From NCBI GenBank assembly GCA_030142905.1, contig JASJOG010000044.1, positions 62,001 through 126,000 on the forward strand: a stretch of 64,000 bases of DNA. The letters run 5' to 3'. Positions within the stretch are counted from its first letter, which is position 1. The number at the start of each line of letters is the position of its first letter. The stretch is from Heliopora coerulea (taxonomy: Eukaryota > Cnidaria > Anthozoa > Scleralcyonacea > Helioporidae). Below are positions 11,888 to 22,846 of this stretch, piece by piece. Both the position numbers and the translations under genes were made by a program. Under the pieces are notes generated by a model. It saw only the letters and a list, made by a program, of their open reading frames with translations, made no database searches and had not been told where the DNA came from.

Positions 11888-12149
11888 GTTTGGCTGGTAA
11901 AAAGGTTGAAGTCGAAATTCCAATTCTCTAGCTTAATTTGTCAGCCAATTTCTTGCCGGTAGTTGAGAAGAATAAGTTAAATACCTCACAAATAGACTTA
12001 GCATTAGTGTGGTAGACTCCGTCATCAATGATGCAGGATGGAGAGTTAGGTAATTTGCGTGAGGTGATTTCTTTAATTGACTTCCAGAGTTCTGCTGGTT
12101 TATCTTTATTCCTTGCGATAAGATCTTTATAATATGATGATTTACATAA

Positions 12150-13334
12150 TTAAACTTGTTTTTTCACGGAGGATTTGAGTTGTCTATATTTCTTCCAATA
12201 ATCAGTTGAGTTTGTTTTCATAGCTAATCGATGGTAGTAATCACGATTGGACATTGCTTTGCTTAAGTCAGGATTCATCCACGGAGTCTGAATTCCTTTG
12301 ACATGAAATGTCTTCATAGGAGCATGTATATCAGCAATACTAGTGAATGAATTAGTCCAAGAGTGAATGGCCAAGTCAACGTCATTATTTTCGGTGACGG
12401 AATTCCAATCGATATTCCTTAAGTTCTCCAAGAAAGAATCTTTATTATAATTTCTGTAAGAGCGGCCTTCAATTATTCGTGGTGGTGCTTTTGGGACGCC
12501 AGATTTAATAATACAGAAAATTAAGTAATGATCACTTAGTGAGGTGCTAATAACACCACTTGAAGTAACGCGATTAGAATTGTTGACGAATAATAAGTCA
12601 ATAATTGATTTGGATGATTCGGTAACTCTCGTTGGAGTACATATTAATTGATCCAGATAGTGAACATTTGCAAACCTTTGAAGTTTTCTCAATTGCAGTA
12701 CTTCCCCCGTAGACTTTTTCGACGCCAAATAATTAATATTGAAATCCCCCAATACAACGACCTCGGTGTTAACAGGAATCTTCGACAACATCGAATCAAG
12801 GTCATCCAAGAAGGCGTCAACCGAAGAATCGGGAGGACGATATACACTGCATACATATGTCTTTTTAGCTTTAGGTTTGATAATTTCAATCCAACAAGAC
12901 TCAATGTTGTCAGTTTCCAGTTCTGTAATATACCTAAACGGGATGTCATCCTTGATATAGATGGCTACACCACCGCCATATCTATTTGCTCTTCGATCTC
13001 TTCTAACAATTGAATATCCAGACAATGAGACTTCGGAATCTGAGATTGAATTATTTAACCATGTCTCTGAGATGGTAAAGATATCAAACGGGCTTTCTTG
13101 CACCAGTAGTGTCACTTCATCCAGCTTACGAAGCAGACTCCGGACATTCAGATGGCCAATCTTTAAACCTCTTAAAGATGGTAATTTAGAGAATTCACTG
13201 GCTTTCGTAGGTGGACCAGGCTGTATTTCCACATCATTCGCTAAACTTATAAGCATTATTGCAAGATTAACATTGTATACAAGACGTAGTCCCGCGATGG
13301 CCTTCGACGAAGCTGAAATTGGCTTCGTCGCCAA
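12150..13334 (-). CDS. LINE apurinic-like endonuclease (ORF2 N-terminal part), 394 aa, open
   Basis: The 394-residue frame has a full EEP endonuclease set in order: GHLNVRSLLRKLDEV, FTISETWLN, RYGGGVAIYIKD, SVYRPPDSSVDAF, VVLGDFNINYL, TPTRVTESSKSIIDLLF and SLSDHYLIF, so the catalytic residues are all present. A linker follows, with TPWMNPDLSKAMSNRDYYHR. The N-terminus is hydrophobic and leads to DVEIQPGP. The frame ends just before a break that separates it from the RT. It nicks target DNA for target-primed reverse transcription. It is open but no longer fused to a working RT. Confidence 0.85.
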   Translation of the reverse strand: MATKPISASSKAIAGLRLVYNVNLAIMLISLANDVEIQPGPPTKASEFSKLPSLRGLKIGHLNVRSLLRKLDEVTLLVQESPFDIFTISETWLNNSISDSEVSLSGYSIVRRDRRANRYGGGVAIYIKDDIPFRYITELETDNIESCWIEIIKPKAKKTYVCSVYRPPDSSVDAFLDDLDSMLSKIPVNTEVVVLGDFNINYLASKKSTGEVLQLRKLQRFANVHYLDQLICTPTRVTESSKSIIDLLFVNNSNRVTSSGVISTSLSDHYLIFCIIKSGVPKAPPRIIEGRSYRNYNKDSFLENLRNIDWNSVTENNDVDLAIHSWTNSFTSIADIHAPMKTFHVKGIQTPWMNPDLSKAMSNRDYYHRLAMKTNSTDYWKKYRQLKSSVKKQV

Positions 13335-13505
13335 AGACGTTCTTGTTGCCGGTCCAAATCCCTTGATTTTAACAGCATTAACAAGATTGCTTGAATGAAG
13401 AATTTAGATAAGCTTAGCTCGAGTGTTACAAGAATCAATAGTAACAGAGAAGCCAGAGAAAACCAAGTAAATATAGATAAACAAATAGAAATTTTCCAAA
13501 TAGTC

Positions 13506-13596
13506 ACTGCCCTCTTCAAAGTCACTGCCCTCTTCAAAAAGGGTGAGCGTACGAATCCAAGCAATTATAGGCCTATAACAATCCTTCCGACTACTT
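13506..13596 (+). pseudogene. Inverted scrap of the same LINE RT gene
   Basis: The plus strand reads TALFKKGERTNPSNYRPITI, which is the reverse-oriented equivalent of 11590-11670. The start carries a tandem duplication of GTCACTGCCCTCTTCAAA. It lies directly 5' of the full LINE and in opposite orientation. Confidence 0.8.
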
Positions 13597-14459
13597 TCCA
13601 AACTCAATTTTCCGAATTTTACGATTATATATTTGCACATAGAGGGTTAAGATTCGAATTAGCATTAGGGTTGCACTGGGGTTAAAGTTTGGTTTAGGGT
13701 TAGAGCCAAGGTGTAGCGGTTTAGAACCGAAACCTTGGGACAATTTTCTTAAAGATTTTTATCGATTTCAATCTGAGTAACATCTACACTTACAATATTT
13801 GCTTACAAATCATCCTGGTTACAAATCCCTTTTTAAAAACTGAACTTGTTGAAGAAAATTTAGCTACTCAAATATAATGAACCAGTTGTGAAAGTGAACC
13901 AAAAGTTTCAGTAGAACCGCAACAAGTCCACTGATTTCAGCATCGAAACAGACTTGAAGTTTAACACGAATAACCCCAACCAGCGAGCTGCTATGTTTTA
14001 AGTAACTTAAGTTGTACCAAAGATAAATGAGGATCAAGGTAATTATTGTGTTAGCTGTACTGCATTAGTAGTTAAAATGAGAAGTTATCCCGTTCACCAG
14101 AACAAAACTTGTCTAATTAAGCCTACGCTTTGCTAGGTTTGTTTAAATTTTTAGACCGTTTCCAGTTCTGTTTCAAATTTTGTTTGACTAAGTAAAGTTA
14201 CGAGTTGTTTCGCCGTTAAAATATGTATCGCAAGTCAGGCACGGTTTCCAAATTCCGATTAACCCCCCAAAATTTTCTAGTTCTTCACATTTGAAATGCC
14301 TTGGTTAAATAGCTTTCTATTCATCAGGTTTCGTGTGTGTGTGTCCACAAACAATATGTCTGTGAGCGTGTTTATGAATAATAATGGATGATGTAGAATA
14401 AGATAAGATAATAAGAAGTGGAATAATGAATAACACCAGCATGGGAAATGTTCTCTGGT
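13597..14459. other. Gene-free stretch
   Basis: AT-rich DNA with no open frame of note. Near 13640-13705 there are a few scattered TTAGGGTT-like words, and a GT run lies near 14335-14345. No feature is supported. Confidence 0.45.
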
Positions 14460-14519
14460 TTGTTTGTAAGGATTAAATCAGTTAAGGTAGTAGACGTTGG
14501 TGTTACCCTGGTTGGTTTA

Positions 14520-14977
14520 TTAATTTAGATGATCAATGTGATAAAGCGAACACAAAAATTGTAATCTTGTATGTAGATCTGGCGATGCTTTGGTGACATC
14601 ACAGTTTAAATCTCCCACGACAATTAGCTCTTTGCGTTCAGAATCACATTTAAGCAAAAATAAGTCATACTCATAGAACAGGTCTATGTCTGAATTTGGT
14701 GGCCGGTACCACGTACTAATTAGAAGTGAGTTATTATGTGGCCGCCTAACTTCAATACATGCCATCTCAAGACAATCAGGTGTTAAATCTTTCCTCTCAG
14801 AGAATGGTATAGAATCGCGGGCGTAAAATACCACCCCATCCCTGATCTGCTTCGATCCTTTCGAATCAGATTATATCCTGCTATGTGCATTTCATTATCG
14901 GGTATTAGGTCGTCAATTTTAGGTTCGTTAATCGCTAGGATATGAAGAAAAGACTGCGACCAGAGCTCGAATTTCAT
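14520..14977 (-). pseudogene. LINE endonuclease fragment
   Basis: Two overlapping minus-strand frames form part of an EEP endonuclease: ILAINEPKIDDLI and HIAGYNLIRKDRSR (14977-14783), then a frameshift, then FYARDSIPF, STWYRPPNSDIDLF and LIVVGDLNCDV (14834-14520). The GDLN box stands in place of GDFN. No RT follows. It is a 5' relic of an L2/CR1-like LINE. Confidence 0.75.
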
Positions 14978-14989
14978 CTACATGCTTCA

Positions 14990-15660
14990 AGGCTTAATGC
15001 CGAGCTGAGGATTTTTAAGTGTGAATCCATGTTGTTCATAAATACACGCGTCAATGCTGCTCAACATTGTATTTGGGCCAAAACTCGGCACCATTTATAT
15101 ACGTGAATCTCAGAACACGTGGGAATTTCTCCTTTGACGGGTAAAAATTCGCAAATTCATCATCTTCTACTATCCAGGCATTCTCACAAAACTTCACACT
15201 CTTTCTGACAGTGATTTCTCTCTAATTCTTTCCTGTCATTCTTCTTCTAAACTTGAACTTCTTGTCCAAGAGAGTTTATCATCCTCTAAGTTTAAACCTG
15301 TTCTTAATGAAAACATTTCTTCAATCTCTGTCTCTTTATTCTGGTTTTTCTCTTTACCGGATATTTGGTCACCTTCCACCCTGTCGCCTTTTCTACTGGT
15401 TCGCCGTTCAATTAATTATTCAACATATAATTTAAACTCGTAATTAATATAGATGTTAACACCTGTAATCTTACTCTGAAGATGTTGCACGTTGGCCACG
15501 AAACATGAATAGGTTTATTTTAAAACGTTCTTAACTCATCATTGATCATGGGTTTAAACTTAAGATCCTCAGCTGGGCATTAATCTTTAACTTAGATGAC
15601 GAATCAGTTTAATGTCATCACTATCTGCAATAGAATCACTAGGCGGGAATGATAAACGTG
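14990..15660. other. Gene-free stretch
   Basis: No gene is recognised. Near 15473-15515 there is a CTGAAGATGTTG...CGAAAC motif of the kind shared by many invertebrate repeat ends, here without convincing ribozyme folding. Confidence 0.35.
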
Positions 15661-15665
15661 TAACA

Positions 15666-15955
15666 AATATCAGAGCCCAGCATATAACACGAAGGATAGG
15701 CATTTTAAATTGAGAAACAACAAGTAAATTTCAAAATAGTTTAATGGATCTAACGTTTCGTCTCAAAGCTTCAACATCTCCAGGGATAAAATAACAAACA
15801 CTATATAATTAGCGTCACTGTGTTTGTTATTTTATCTCTGAAGATGTTGTAAGCTCTGCGACGAAACGTTAGATCCATTAAACTATTTTGAAATATACTT
15901 GTTACTTCTCCATTTAAAATGCCTATCCTTCATGTTATATGCTAGGCTCTGATAT
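15666..15955. mobile_element. 290-bp foldback element
   Basis: The two ~125-bp arms are inverted copies centred at 15810.5. Left TCAGAGCCCAGCATATAACA pairs with right TGTTATATGCTAGGCTCTGA, and the GGATCTAACGTTTCGTC block is mirrored. No coding sequence is present. Confidence 0.8.
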
Positions 15956-16158
15956 TCATCAGTATCTGATAATATCAAAGACGAAAGCTCCACCGAGCAC
16001 TGGTAGAGCGCAATACAAATGTTAACTAAAATGTCCTTTACGTTGCTACTCAAAGTTTCACGCTGCTAAGCGATCATGTATTAAAGCTTATAGATTAATG
16101 TTGGTCATTTTCATGGGACCTCCCCCCCAATCGACATTCCTTAGCCACGTCCCTGCTC

Positions 16159-16583
16159 TCGCCTCCCTGTAAAATCTCTTGTAAAATTTGTTTTCGTTTT
16201 CATGAGAGGAGGGCCAGTCCTACTAAGCATGATCTCGCCTAGAAGGGCTCGAAGTTTCTATGTAAACACATTCACAAGGGGTGACCCTCCTATAACGCAT
16301 ACGTGCTAGATCCAGCCCTGCTAGAAGGGCCAGAAAATTCCGACGTAAAGGCGAGGTGAAATTCATCCCTCTTACTAGGGCTAGCCCAACCAAGAGGGCT
16401 GGCTCGCCTCCATATAAACACCCCTAACTCAAACCTTTTAAATGTTTTGTATTAACCTTTCGTAAACACTGTAAACGGTTCACTCAGAACGTATACACGG
16501 TTAAAATAAACTGTTTAAACGGTTAGAGTAAACCGTTTACAGTCAACTCCCGCCTTGCGGACACCCCGCTATTCCAGACAGTA
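16159..16583. repeat. Dispersed repeat, copy 1 (second copy at 32554-32981)
   Basis: A ~425-bp non-coding repeat runs from TCGCCTCCCTGTAAAAT to CCCCGCTATT..GACAGT. The other copy is in the same orientation at 32554-32981 and is clearly homologous over its whole length. The right part holds clustered AACGGTT / AACCGTTT words. It is probably a non-autonomous DNA element. Confidence 0.75.
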
Positions 16584-17090
16584 GCCAGCTCCCCGGCGAA
16601 AGCTATATAGATTTTACTCGAAATAACTCTAGCTATTACGGACTCTCACTATTACAGCATTGCAGACGCTTATTCATTCCCAACAGAACACTTCTATTGT
16701 TTTCCTTTCGGTAAAGCAGACACCTTGATTATGTCACTCGGCTTATTGTTTGTCAGTTGTCGACTTCAAAGTCTTTATTATGGAATTATTTCAGAAATGT
16801 TTGTTTTCAAGTCAGTTTAGCGGATGTTGTTTGTTGACAATCTTGGTCTGGTTCATGAATGCGTCTTCGCTTTCTCCTGTGGTTATACCTTCGTCTTCTT
16901 TTTCGTGAACATTGTTTAGCTGTGTCGCTGCTTTTGATCAGTTCGTCGAGTCTCTCCGTGTATTTATCCTCGCCATATGACTAATAAATAACTGGAATCT
17001 CGAGTCCCACCCCCACCACCTCGGTTTATTCTCTTTCCGCGAATTATGGCCAATCCTCTATGTTCATCTCTTTTCAAGAAACAGGACACT
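16584..17090. other. Gene-free stretch
   Basis: The left end (about 16584-16700) contains ACTCTAGCTATTACGGAC-type words resembling Tigger-like terminal sequence. The rest has no recognisable feature. Confidence 0.35.
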
Positions 17091-17184
17091 ATTTATGACA
17101 ATTCTATTTCAGAATCATCCTCAGGGTACTATGAAATGATAACTTCACAATTAACCTACACTACTGAAGTCAACTGAAAAATGT

Positions 17185-17256
17185 TGACTCGAGCGGGATT
17201 TGAACTCGCACTTTCGGGATACCGGTCCGCCGCTCTACCTGTTGAGCTATCGAGTC
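17185..17256 (-). tRNA. tRNA-like sequence (SINE head or tRNA pseudogene)
   Basis: The minus strand has a 7-bp acceptor GACTCGA/TCGAGTC, a TAGCTCAACAGGTAGAGC D arm (box A-like) and a GAGTTCAAATCCCGC T arm (box B-like). The anticodon loop reads CCGGTAT, with C instead of U at position 33 and a poor anticodon stem. It is unlikely to be a working tRNA. tRNA-derived repeat is more likely. Confidence 0.5.
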
Positions 17257-17268
17257 CAATCCCTGTTG

Positions 17269-17340
17269 GACTCGATAGCTCAAAAGGTAGAGCGGCGGAC
17301 CGGTATCTCGAAGGTGCGAGTTCAAATCCCGCTCGAGTCA
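17269..17340 (+). tRNA. tRNA-like sequence, mirrored partner
   Basis: It has the same acceptor, D arm and T arm as the opposite unit, with a few substitutions (CAAAAGGTAG in the D loop, TATCTCGAAGG in the variable region). One T-stem A-C mismatch is present in both. The tail runs into ACATTTTTCAG, a T-run that could end Pol III transcription. Confidence 0.5.
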
Positions 17341-17694
17341 ACATTTTTCAGTTGACTTCAGTAGTGTAGGTTAATTGTGAAGTTATCATTTATGACAATC
17401 CCAATGGAATATGACCCACAACACGACTTTATCTTCCATCAATGCCATTCCGTATTTGTCTTTTGCATTTTCCGGTTCTCGTTGAAATGTCAATCTCTGG
17501 TTCATTTCAGGCTAGAATAAATCCTTGTTGGCATAATGGCCGCGCATTCAACAGTCCTTGCATTTCTCATTAATTTCTCTTTCTTCCATAACACGTCACT
17601 AGCTGTGATGCAGGCTGTAACAGTATATCTTGCTACGCGTTTAATATCTCGCAAGTCGCGCTACAGCCAACTTGCCATGCTCTTTACTTGAAGT

Positions 17695-18170
17695 AGTTGA
17701 TGCAGTTCTCGTCTGTGAGCCACGTCAAAAGATAAATCGAGTAAGAGATCTACGAATGAACAGTCTTTAGAGCAGTGTTTTCAAATTGAAGAAGAACATG
17801 AGAGAGGAATTGGATTGCTACGAGTCCGCCAATTTGCCGAAAAGTATGCATGTGGGACGACTCAAATAAGCAACATTGGTAAGAATAAGGATAAAGTTAT
17901 AGAAGAATATGAATGGGGATTTCCTCAAACAAGAAAGCGAAATCGTACTTCCCAGCACTATGACTTTAACGACGTGTTTGGAAATGGTATATTATAAGAA
18001 AAAGGACGATTATCGCGTGCCTCATGTCATTGTTGTCCCATGATCTAAGAATTTGCTGCGAGAGTTGCAAAGAAATCGGGCTACTCCAAGTTTAAAGGGT
18101 CCAACGGTTGGCTTACAAGATTTAAAGAGCTACACTATCATTCACAACTCAAAGTTCTGGAGAATCAGTA
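17695..18170 (+). pseudogene. Tigger/pogo-type transposase, DNA-binding region remnant
   Basis: The plus strand reads RVRQFAEKYACGTTQISNI, a CENP-B/Tigger N-terminal helix-turn-helix, then KNKDKVIEEYE. After a break near 17997, a second piece reads EFAARVAKKSGYSKFKGSNG followed by WLTRFKE, the second CENP-B-type HTH. The DDE catalytic part is absent. Frameshifts and stops make it a relic. Confidence 0.7.
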
Positions 18171-18174
18171 GGTT

Positions 18175-18735
18175 CACTCGTTGTCTGTTTCTGCTCGCTT
18201 TTTCTCATCTCTCCTTTGTCTGCTCTGTTTTGCCTGGTCTTCTTCGGCTGCTGTGTTTGTTAGGGAAGGAGCGTCTCTTTTTTATGCTTTTGGTGGGCAA
18301 TTTCAGTTGACAGTGATTGACAGTACAGATTGACCAATCAGATATATTTTAACCATGCCGTTTGCACTGCCAGGTGAAGACGTTGCTTTGGAATGTGACG
18401 TGGTCAACAAGAACCTTTGAAAAAGGTTTTTTGACATTAAATACATGAATATGTTTCCAAATCAAATTGACGTAGTAAAGTTAGAACGAAATGGTCTTTA
18501 TCGTTGTTATGTTTTTTCACAGTTTCATATTGTATTTCAAGCTCAAATCTAGTCTGAATAGTAACTACACTAAAATATATAACATGAAGCAAAATCCGAA
18601 TAAAAGCGACATCTTTAAAAACCCAAGATATTAACAAGATTAAATGTTGAAATGGTAAACAGTTAGTTGAAAATGGTAAACGTTTAGTTGTAAATAAACT
18701 TTTAGTCTTGTTTGTATAACCTATATTTAGTCTTG
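18175..18735. other. Gene-free stretch with local duplication
   Basis: No gene is recognised. Around 18600-18640 an AAAACCCAAGATAT block resembles the arm of the foldback element at 5072. Around 18650-18740 short GGTAAACGTTTAGTTG and TTAGTCTTGTTT words are repeated. Confidence 0.35.
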
Positions 18736-18736
18736 T

Positions 18737-18975
18737 TTATAACCACTCACTCCTGTTCAAAGGGTGAGCTCGTCGCTGCCGACTTCCTACAGTATCGAGT
18801 TCCTTCAGCATTGTTTGAACCACAGTTCTAGGTACTCGAAGGCCGTGAAGACGTAGAGTATGCCGGACTGTTCGATAACCACTCAAACATCCAGGTCCGT
18901 CTAAGATACCATGGATATTCTGCCATACCACATCTGTGTCATGAACAACATTTCTGTGTTCATTTCTTAATTTAC
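18737..18975 (-). pseudogene. Integrase-like transposon gene fragment
   Basis: The minus strand reads GPGCLSGYRTVRHTLRLHGL, VPRTVVQTMLKELD and QRRAHPLNR, ending at a stop. This resembles the region just before the DDE core of a group of integrase-like proteins common in cnidarian and fish genomes. No catalytic residues are included. The family call comes from memory of that pattern and is tentative. Confidence 0.4.
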
Positions 18976-19164
18976 GGGAATTCTTACAGAGCTTAATTCT
19001 TTAGTGGTAGGTGAAATTTTTCGTAGCATTTGTAAGAGTATTCATTATTCCCGGATCTATAGCAGTTGCAGAGCAACGAAAGTTCCTCTTTGTCTAGGAA
19101 GCCTTTCTGTACACCATTCGGTCATAAATCTCAGGCGGATTTAAAAAATGAGACTTTAAGAATA

Positions 19165-22100
19165 TCGCAGTTATTTATTCAACGTCGTCGTGATAGCATT
19201 GTAAGAAATCTTAACCACTCAAGTACCGAGACCTCGACGGAGTTCTCTCCCTTGTCACGCACCCATTTAACTCTTCTGTCCGCATCTGGCTGTTTTGATT
19301 TTACTCTATCTATCTCCAGACAATTTTACCAGTCAAGGGCAGAAAACCGGACATCCTTTGTCTCCCAAATAAATTTTGGAAGACTAAGAATATCTTGTGC
19401 GTCAAGCCACGCAAAAAATCTTTAGAAGTCAAACTCAAAAAAGTCTTTCTAGCATGCAAACATTGCCCTCAATCGGAACGTACGGTAGATTCCACGCAAT
19501 TTGGTTTGATCTAGAAATTTGAACAGGGAGTTGTTCAAAACAAATAGGTTTCAGAAACCAATAAAAAAATTTTTTTGAACTTCAGGTCAGTTTCTCACTG
19601 TTTCTTGACAACGCAAGGTGATATTTAACCAGCAGAATTTTCTTTAGGTCGTAAAAAAATTGGTTTACAATCGAAACTTGAAAGGAAGTTAAACCAAGTG
19701 GATAAAACTAACCCAAGTATCAGACATATTTGACCCATTTGAGATCAAAAAGATCAACTGGTTTACTCCAACGCTGCAAGGTGCATGTTCTATTTCAGAA
19801 AGCGGGATTCTTGTCAGCACACTGCCTACATTTCTGTGTGTAAACGAAACCGAACTTTCATCTCCCTTGCAACTACTTTTGGCGAACCTCTTCGTTTCGT
19901 TTAAGCTTACCTCCAGTAGAAGAATTTTATCGCGTGAAGCGACTTTTTCATTTGTCTCGTGGCCTATTGGCTTGAGCTAATGAGAAATCGGTTCAGTTTC
20001 TACAAAGAAATGACGATTCGCACGATGGTATTCCCTTGGTGGAAAACAGCGTTTATTACTCGCCCAATCACAAATTGCTGAAGAACTTAATAGAAAATTG
20101 GCTAATTAAATTTGCTTCTTATTTTCAGAATTGGAATGGAACCAATGATAGTAATGAGTACAATATTCCAGTCTATACGCACTTCACGTTTGCTATATCG
20201 ATCGTTGGTATCGTATCCAACGCACTGCTGGTTCTCGTAATCGGTCTTGACACGCTGAAAATTATTCGAAAAGGAGCTTGGATGACAATAATGAACTTAG
20301 CGTTGGTGGATTTTTTGACAAGTATGGGCAGCTTATTTCTTTCGAGACCGGATCTGTGGTTATCGAAGGACTATTATTCTTGGGATTTCTTTGAAAAATT
20401 GGCGAGGATCAACTTTATTTAGAACTCCGAATATTCAGCTTCTTTTTTCCTGCTAGCGTTACTCACTGTGGAAATGTTTGTAGAAACGAAATACCCGCTA
20501 CGATGCAAGCTTATTTTGAGCCAAATAAAGATCATCGTTGCTTGCATTTGATCCTGGATCCTGGGAATTTTATGCGGTTCTCTTTACGAATTAGGCGCTA
20601 AGCATTTTGTTGCTTGTATAGGAATACTGGAGTTCTCTGTCGCAATTTTTGTGATCTTTAAAAGTCGACGAAGATTTTCAGGTAGTAGCAGGTGTACGAA
20701 AACGATAAGGATTGCAAAAACAGTGATTATCCTTGACGTTTTCTGGTTATTAACGACTTTACCTTATTTTGTTTCAAAACAGCTAGAATACCTAGCTCGG
20801 TTAGCAATAGTGAGGCGGTCTGAAATGATATTCCATGTCCCATACTATTATATGCCTGTCGCTTCACTGAATTTCGTGGTCAATCCGTTTCTCTACGCTT
20901 GGCGTCTTCCAGACTACAGACGCACTTTGATGGCTATTTTCATCTGCCGAAAGTGGAGAAGACATACTCGTAATTCAACTAAGATTGTCAGTGGAAAAGG
21001 CAAAATAGTAAAACAAAGATCCAACGGTATGTGAATGGTACGACTGATTTCAAAAGCGTAACTAGCCGACGATTTTAAAAGTAAAGAATATGACATGGAC
21101 CGAAAAACGTCGTTTTGTGGCTTGGTACTCAATTTTAAAATAAAATTAGGCGGAGATAAAGGTTCGGTAGTACTTCGTCTCAGTTTCAACGTCACTGTGA
21201 AACCAACTGACAATGACTTTGAAACAGAGTCAAAATATCACTACACCCTTGATTCCCTCTGTGTCATCTTGTTCTAAGTCGATTGCCAAGCTACAAGATA
21301 ACGTCTTTCCGTTTGTTTTGTTCTCATCTGAGTGATTTAAATTTCGTTAAAACTTTTCCAGGCATAAAGCGACCATTTTCTGGTCGATAACAAATGAAAA
21401 GTTTTGTTGTAATTGAAGTAGCTCCTTAAGTGTCAATGTAATAAAGTTCTTACTAAGGTTTGATCTCCACTGGATGAAATTTTCCTCCCAGACGAAATTT
21501 TCTCTTTGTTTTTTGTTATCAGTCCCACTTAAAAGCTTATAATACAAAAGGAAAATTTCGTCTGCTTGGAAAATCCACCCTCGTGGAAATCGGGCGTAAC
21601 CTACCGCGTCCATATTTGATTAGTTGTAAGATTAATTTTTACTTGTTTGCCGTTGACCTTGAAAAAAATACAGTGGACTAATTTAAAATTTATTTGCAAA
21701 AGATATTAAGATTCTTCACGCTTTCTAACATATCAGTTAATGTTTATCAACACACCAAGCATTATAGAATACTGGCATTCATTTTCCATACATCTCAATT
21801 GAACGACGTACTTGAAAACCAAACTTTTAGATACTCTTAAGTCAAAATGCTTCAACAAACAAGCCCATTATTTCTATACACGGAGCGGCTTTTAATCCAT
21901 TGTCGTTGCAAAGCACATCAAGTATCTTTAACGAGAACCGAAATTTAAACCAGTCGCCATCGATCATGCAATTCGCTCTCATTGTTACTCCTTTCGCTTT
22001 GCAGATGACCATACGACAACCTTGATTGAATTGGATGTATGCAGCAGCAATCAGTATTCATCATGATTTGATTGAAGACTGACACTCCTGAAAGATTCTA

Positions 22101-22173
22101 GTCAAACGACTGCATGAGGAATTGAAGAGGGCAACAGAATCAGGGAGAAGGCTTTTAATTTCAACTTCATCTT
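19165..22173 (+). repeat. Segmental duplication, copy 1 (partner 43414-46393)
   Basis: About 3.0 kb is collinear and highly similar to 43414-46393 in the same orientation, ~24 kb apart. Homology begins at TCGCAGTTATTTATTCAACG and ends at TTTCAACTTCATCTT in both. It includes the end of an intron, the seven-TM exon and a long 3' region. Small indels distinguish the copies. Confidence 0.9.
20129..21034 (+). pseudogene. Class A (rhodopsin-like) GPCR exon, inactivated copy
   Basis: A phase-0 splice acceptor (CTTCTTATTTTCAG, ending at 20128) precedes the exon. TM1-TM2 are readable (YNIPVYTHFTFAIS, LVDFLTSMGSLFL). An in-frame TAG at 20420-20422 replaces an Arg codon of the intact paralogue (NFI* against NFVRD). 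A second stop (TGA) interrupts TM4 (ACI*SWIL) near 20550. Two in-frame deletions shorten the loop after TM4 (9 nt) and the end of TM5 (24 nt). The TM6-TM7 part, with FVVNPFLYAWRLPDYRRT, stays open to 21034. With two stops and the deletions it is a pseudogene. Exon copy 1 at 5902 is the presumed former first exon. Confidence 0.85.
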
Positions 22174-22684
22174 GAATTGGGTATTAGGTCTCGTCTATGA
22201 AAAGAAAAACAAAAAAAACAAACAAAAACCTAATGAAGGTGTTACTATACGACGTGCGACATTAAAATTGAATTTATCCTACTGTTATGTGCGATGAAGT
22301 CATTGCAGGTGGTTTTAAAATAGATGTTGTAAGACCAGCTGGCACACAACTTAAAAAATGAAAAAAGTAATTAAAACCTTACTCAACAGTTCGCGAATCG
22401 TTCGGGCTGAAGGTCGAGTCCGGGTACTTTCTTTTTAGTAAATGCCTTGAGTCCGAACCTGAGTGACGTATCTCATGATATTGTGAATTTTACCTCGGTG
22501 AATGCAAATGCCACTGTTCAGATCTCTCACTTGCCGTGGGTTAGTCCACCAATAAATTTGTAAACATTTAAACATAACTTACTCATGTTTCAAAAACACT
22601 TATCCGAGATCACGTTTTCTTAAAAATGTGAACAAAAAGAGTGTGCTTAAACAGGTTCAGTAATCTGCCTTATTTATGACCTAC
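22174..22684. other. Spacer between GPCR pseudogene and next exon
   Basis: No gene is seen. An A-rich run with AAACAAAAACC words lies at about 22200-22232. Confidence 0.35.
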
Positions 22685-22696
22685 TCTATATAGAGG
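22685..22696 (+). promoter_or_regulatory. TATA box of signal-peptide exon copy 3
   Basis: TCTATATAGAGG, followed by CATTC, lies 30-42 bp before the ATG at 22727. It matches the arrangement at 31792 (CATATAAGGGCATTC) and 5829. Confidence 0.55.
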
Positions 22697-22726
22697 CATT
22701 CATTACGCTTCAAGCAATTATTCACA

Positions 22727-22846
22727 ATGCCTTCCAAGAAGTTTATCGGTCGAGTCAGGCTTCCAGTGATAATAGTGCTGTCATATTTGGGCCAAACTAA
22801 CCCAGCTGATGTTATCAATACCGTTAATTCATCTAATATCACCAAA
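22727..22846 (+). CDS. Signal-peptide first exon (copy 3), orphan
   Basis: Forty codons run from ATG to AAA and are followed by GTAAAT, a weaker donor than in the other copies. The protein begins MPSKKFIGRVRLPVIIVLSY, a signal-like sequence, and ends VNSSNITK with two N-glycosylation sequons (NSS, NIT). Length and frame equal the exons at 5902 and 31861, and the intron start is also similar. No seven-TM exon follows before the 31861 exon. It could be an alternative first exon of the gene ending at 45254, or a stranded copy. Confidence 0.55.

Larger units (their letters stand above)
10150..13400 (-). mobile_element. CR1/L2-like LINE with intact endonuclease ORF
   Basis: The minus-strand element has its 3' end at about 10150-10200, where the minus strand reads toward a TGAATGAGTACCCTG-like terminus. 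The 5' end is near 13400. The endonuclease region is open (12150-13334) and the RT region is split by a few frameshifts. An inverted scrap of the same RT gene lies immediately beyond the 5' end (13506-13596). Confidence 0.78.
17134..17391. repeat. 258-bp near-perfect palindrome of two opposed tRNA-like units
   Basis: Two 126-bp arms with a 6-nt centre (17260-17265) mirror each other with only a few mismatches. Each arm carries one tRNA-like unit and a ~50-bp tail. A 12-bp direct repeat, ATTTATGACAAT, lies at 17091-17102 and 17388-17399, consistent with a target-site duplication if a short asymmetric left segment is included. Confidence 0.8.

Noticed and set aside
13640..13710. TTAGGGTT-like words suggesting interstitial telomere repeat
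   Set aside because: Only scattered imperfect units with no tandem array.
17156..17369. Overlapping ~62-codon frames on both strands
   Set aside because: They are mirror reads through the tRNA-like palindrome and carry no protein signal.
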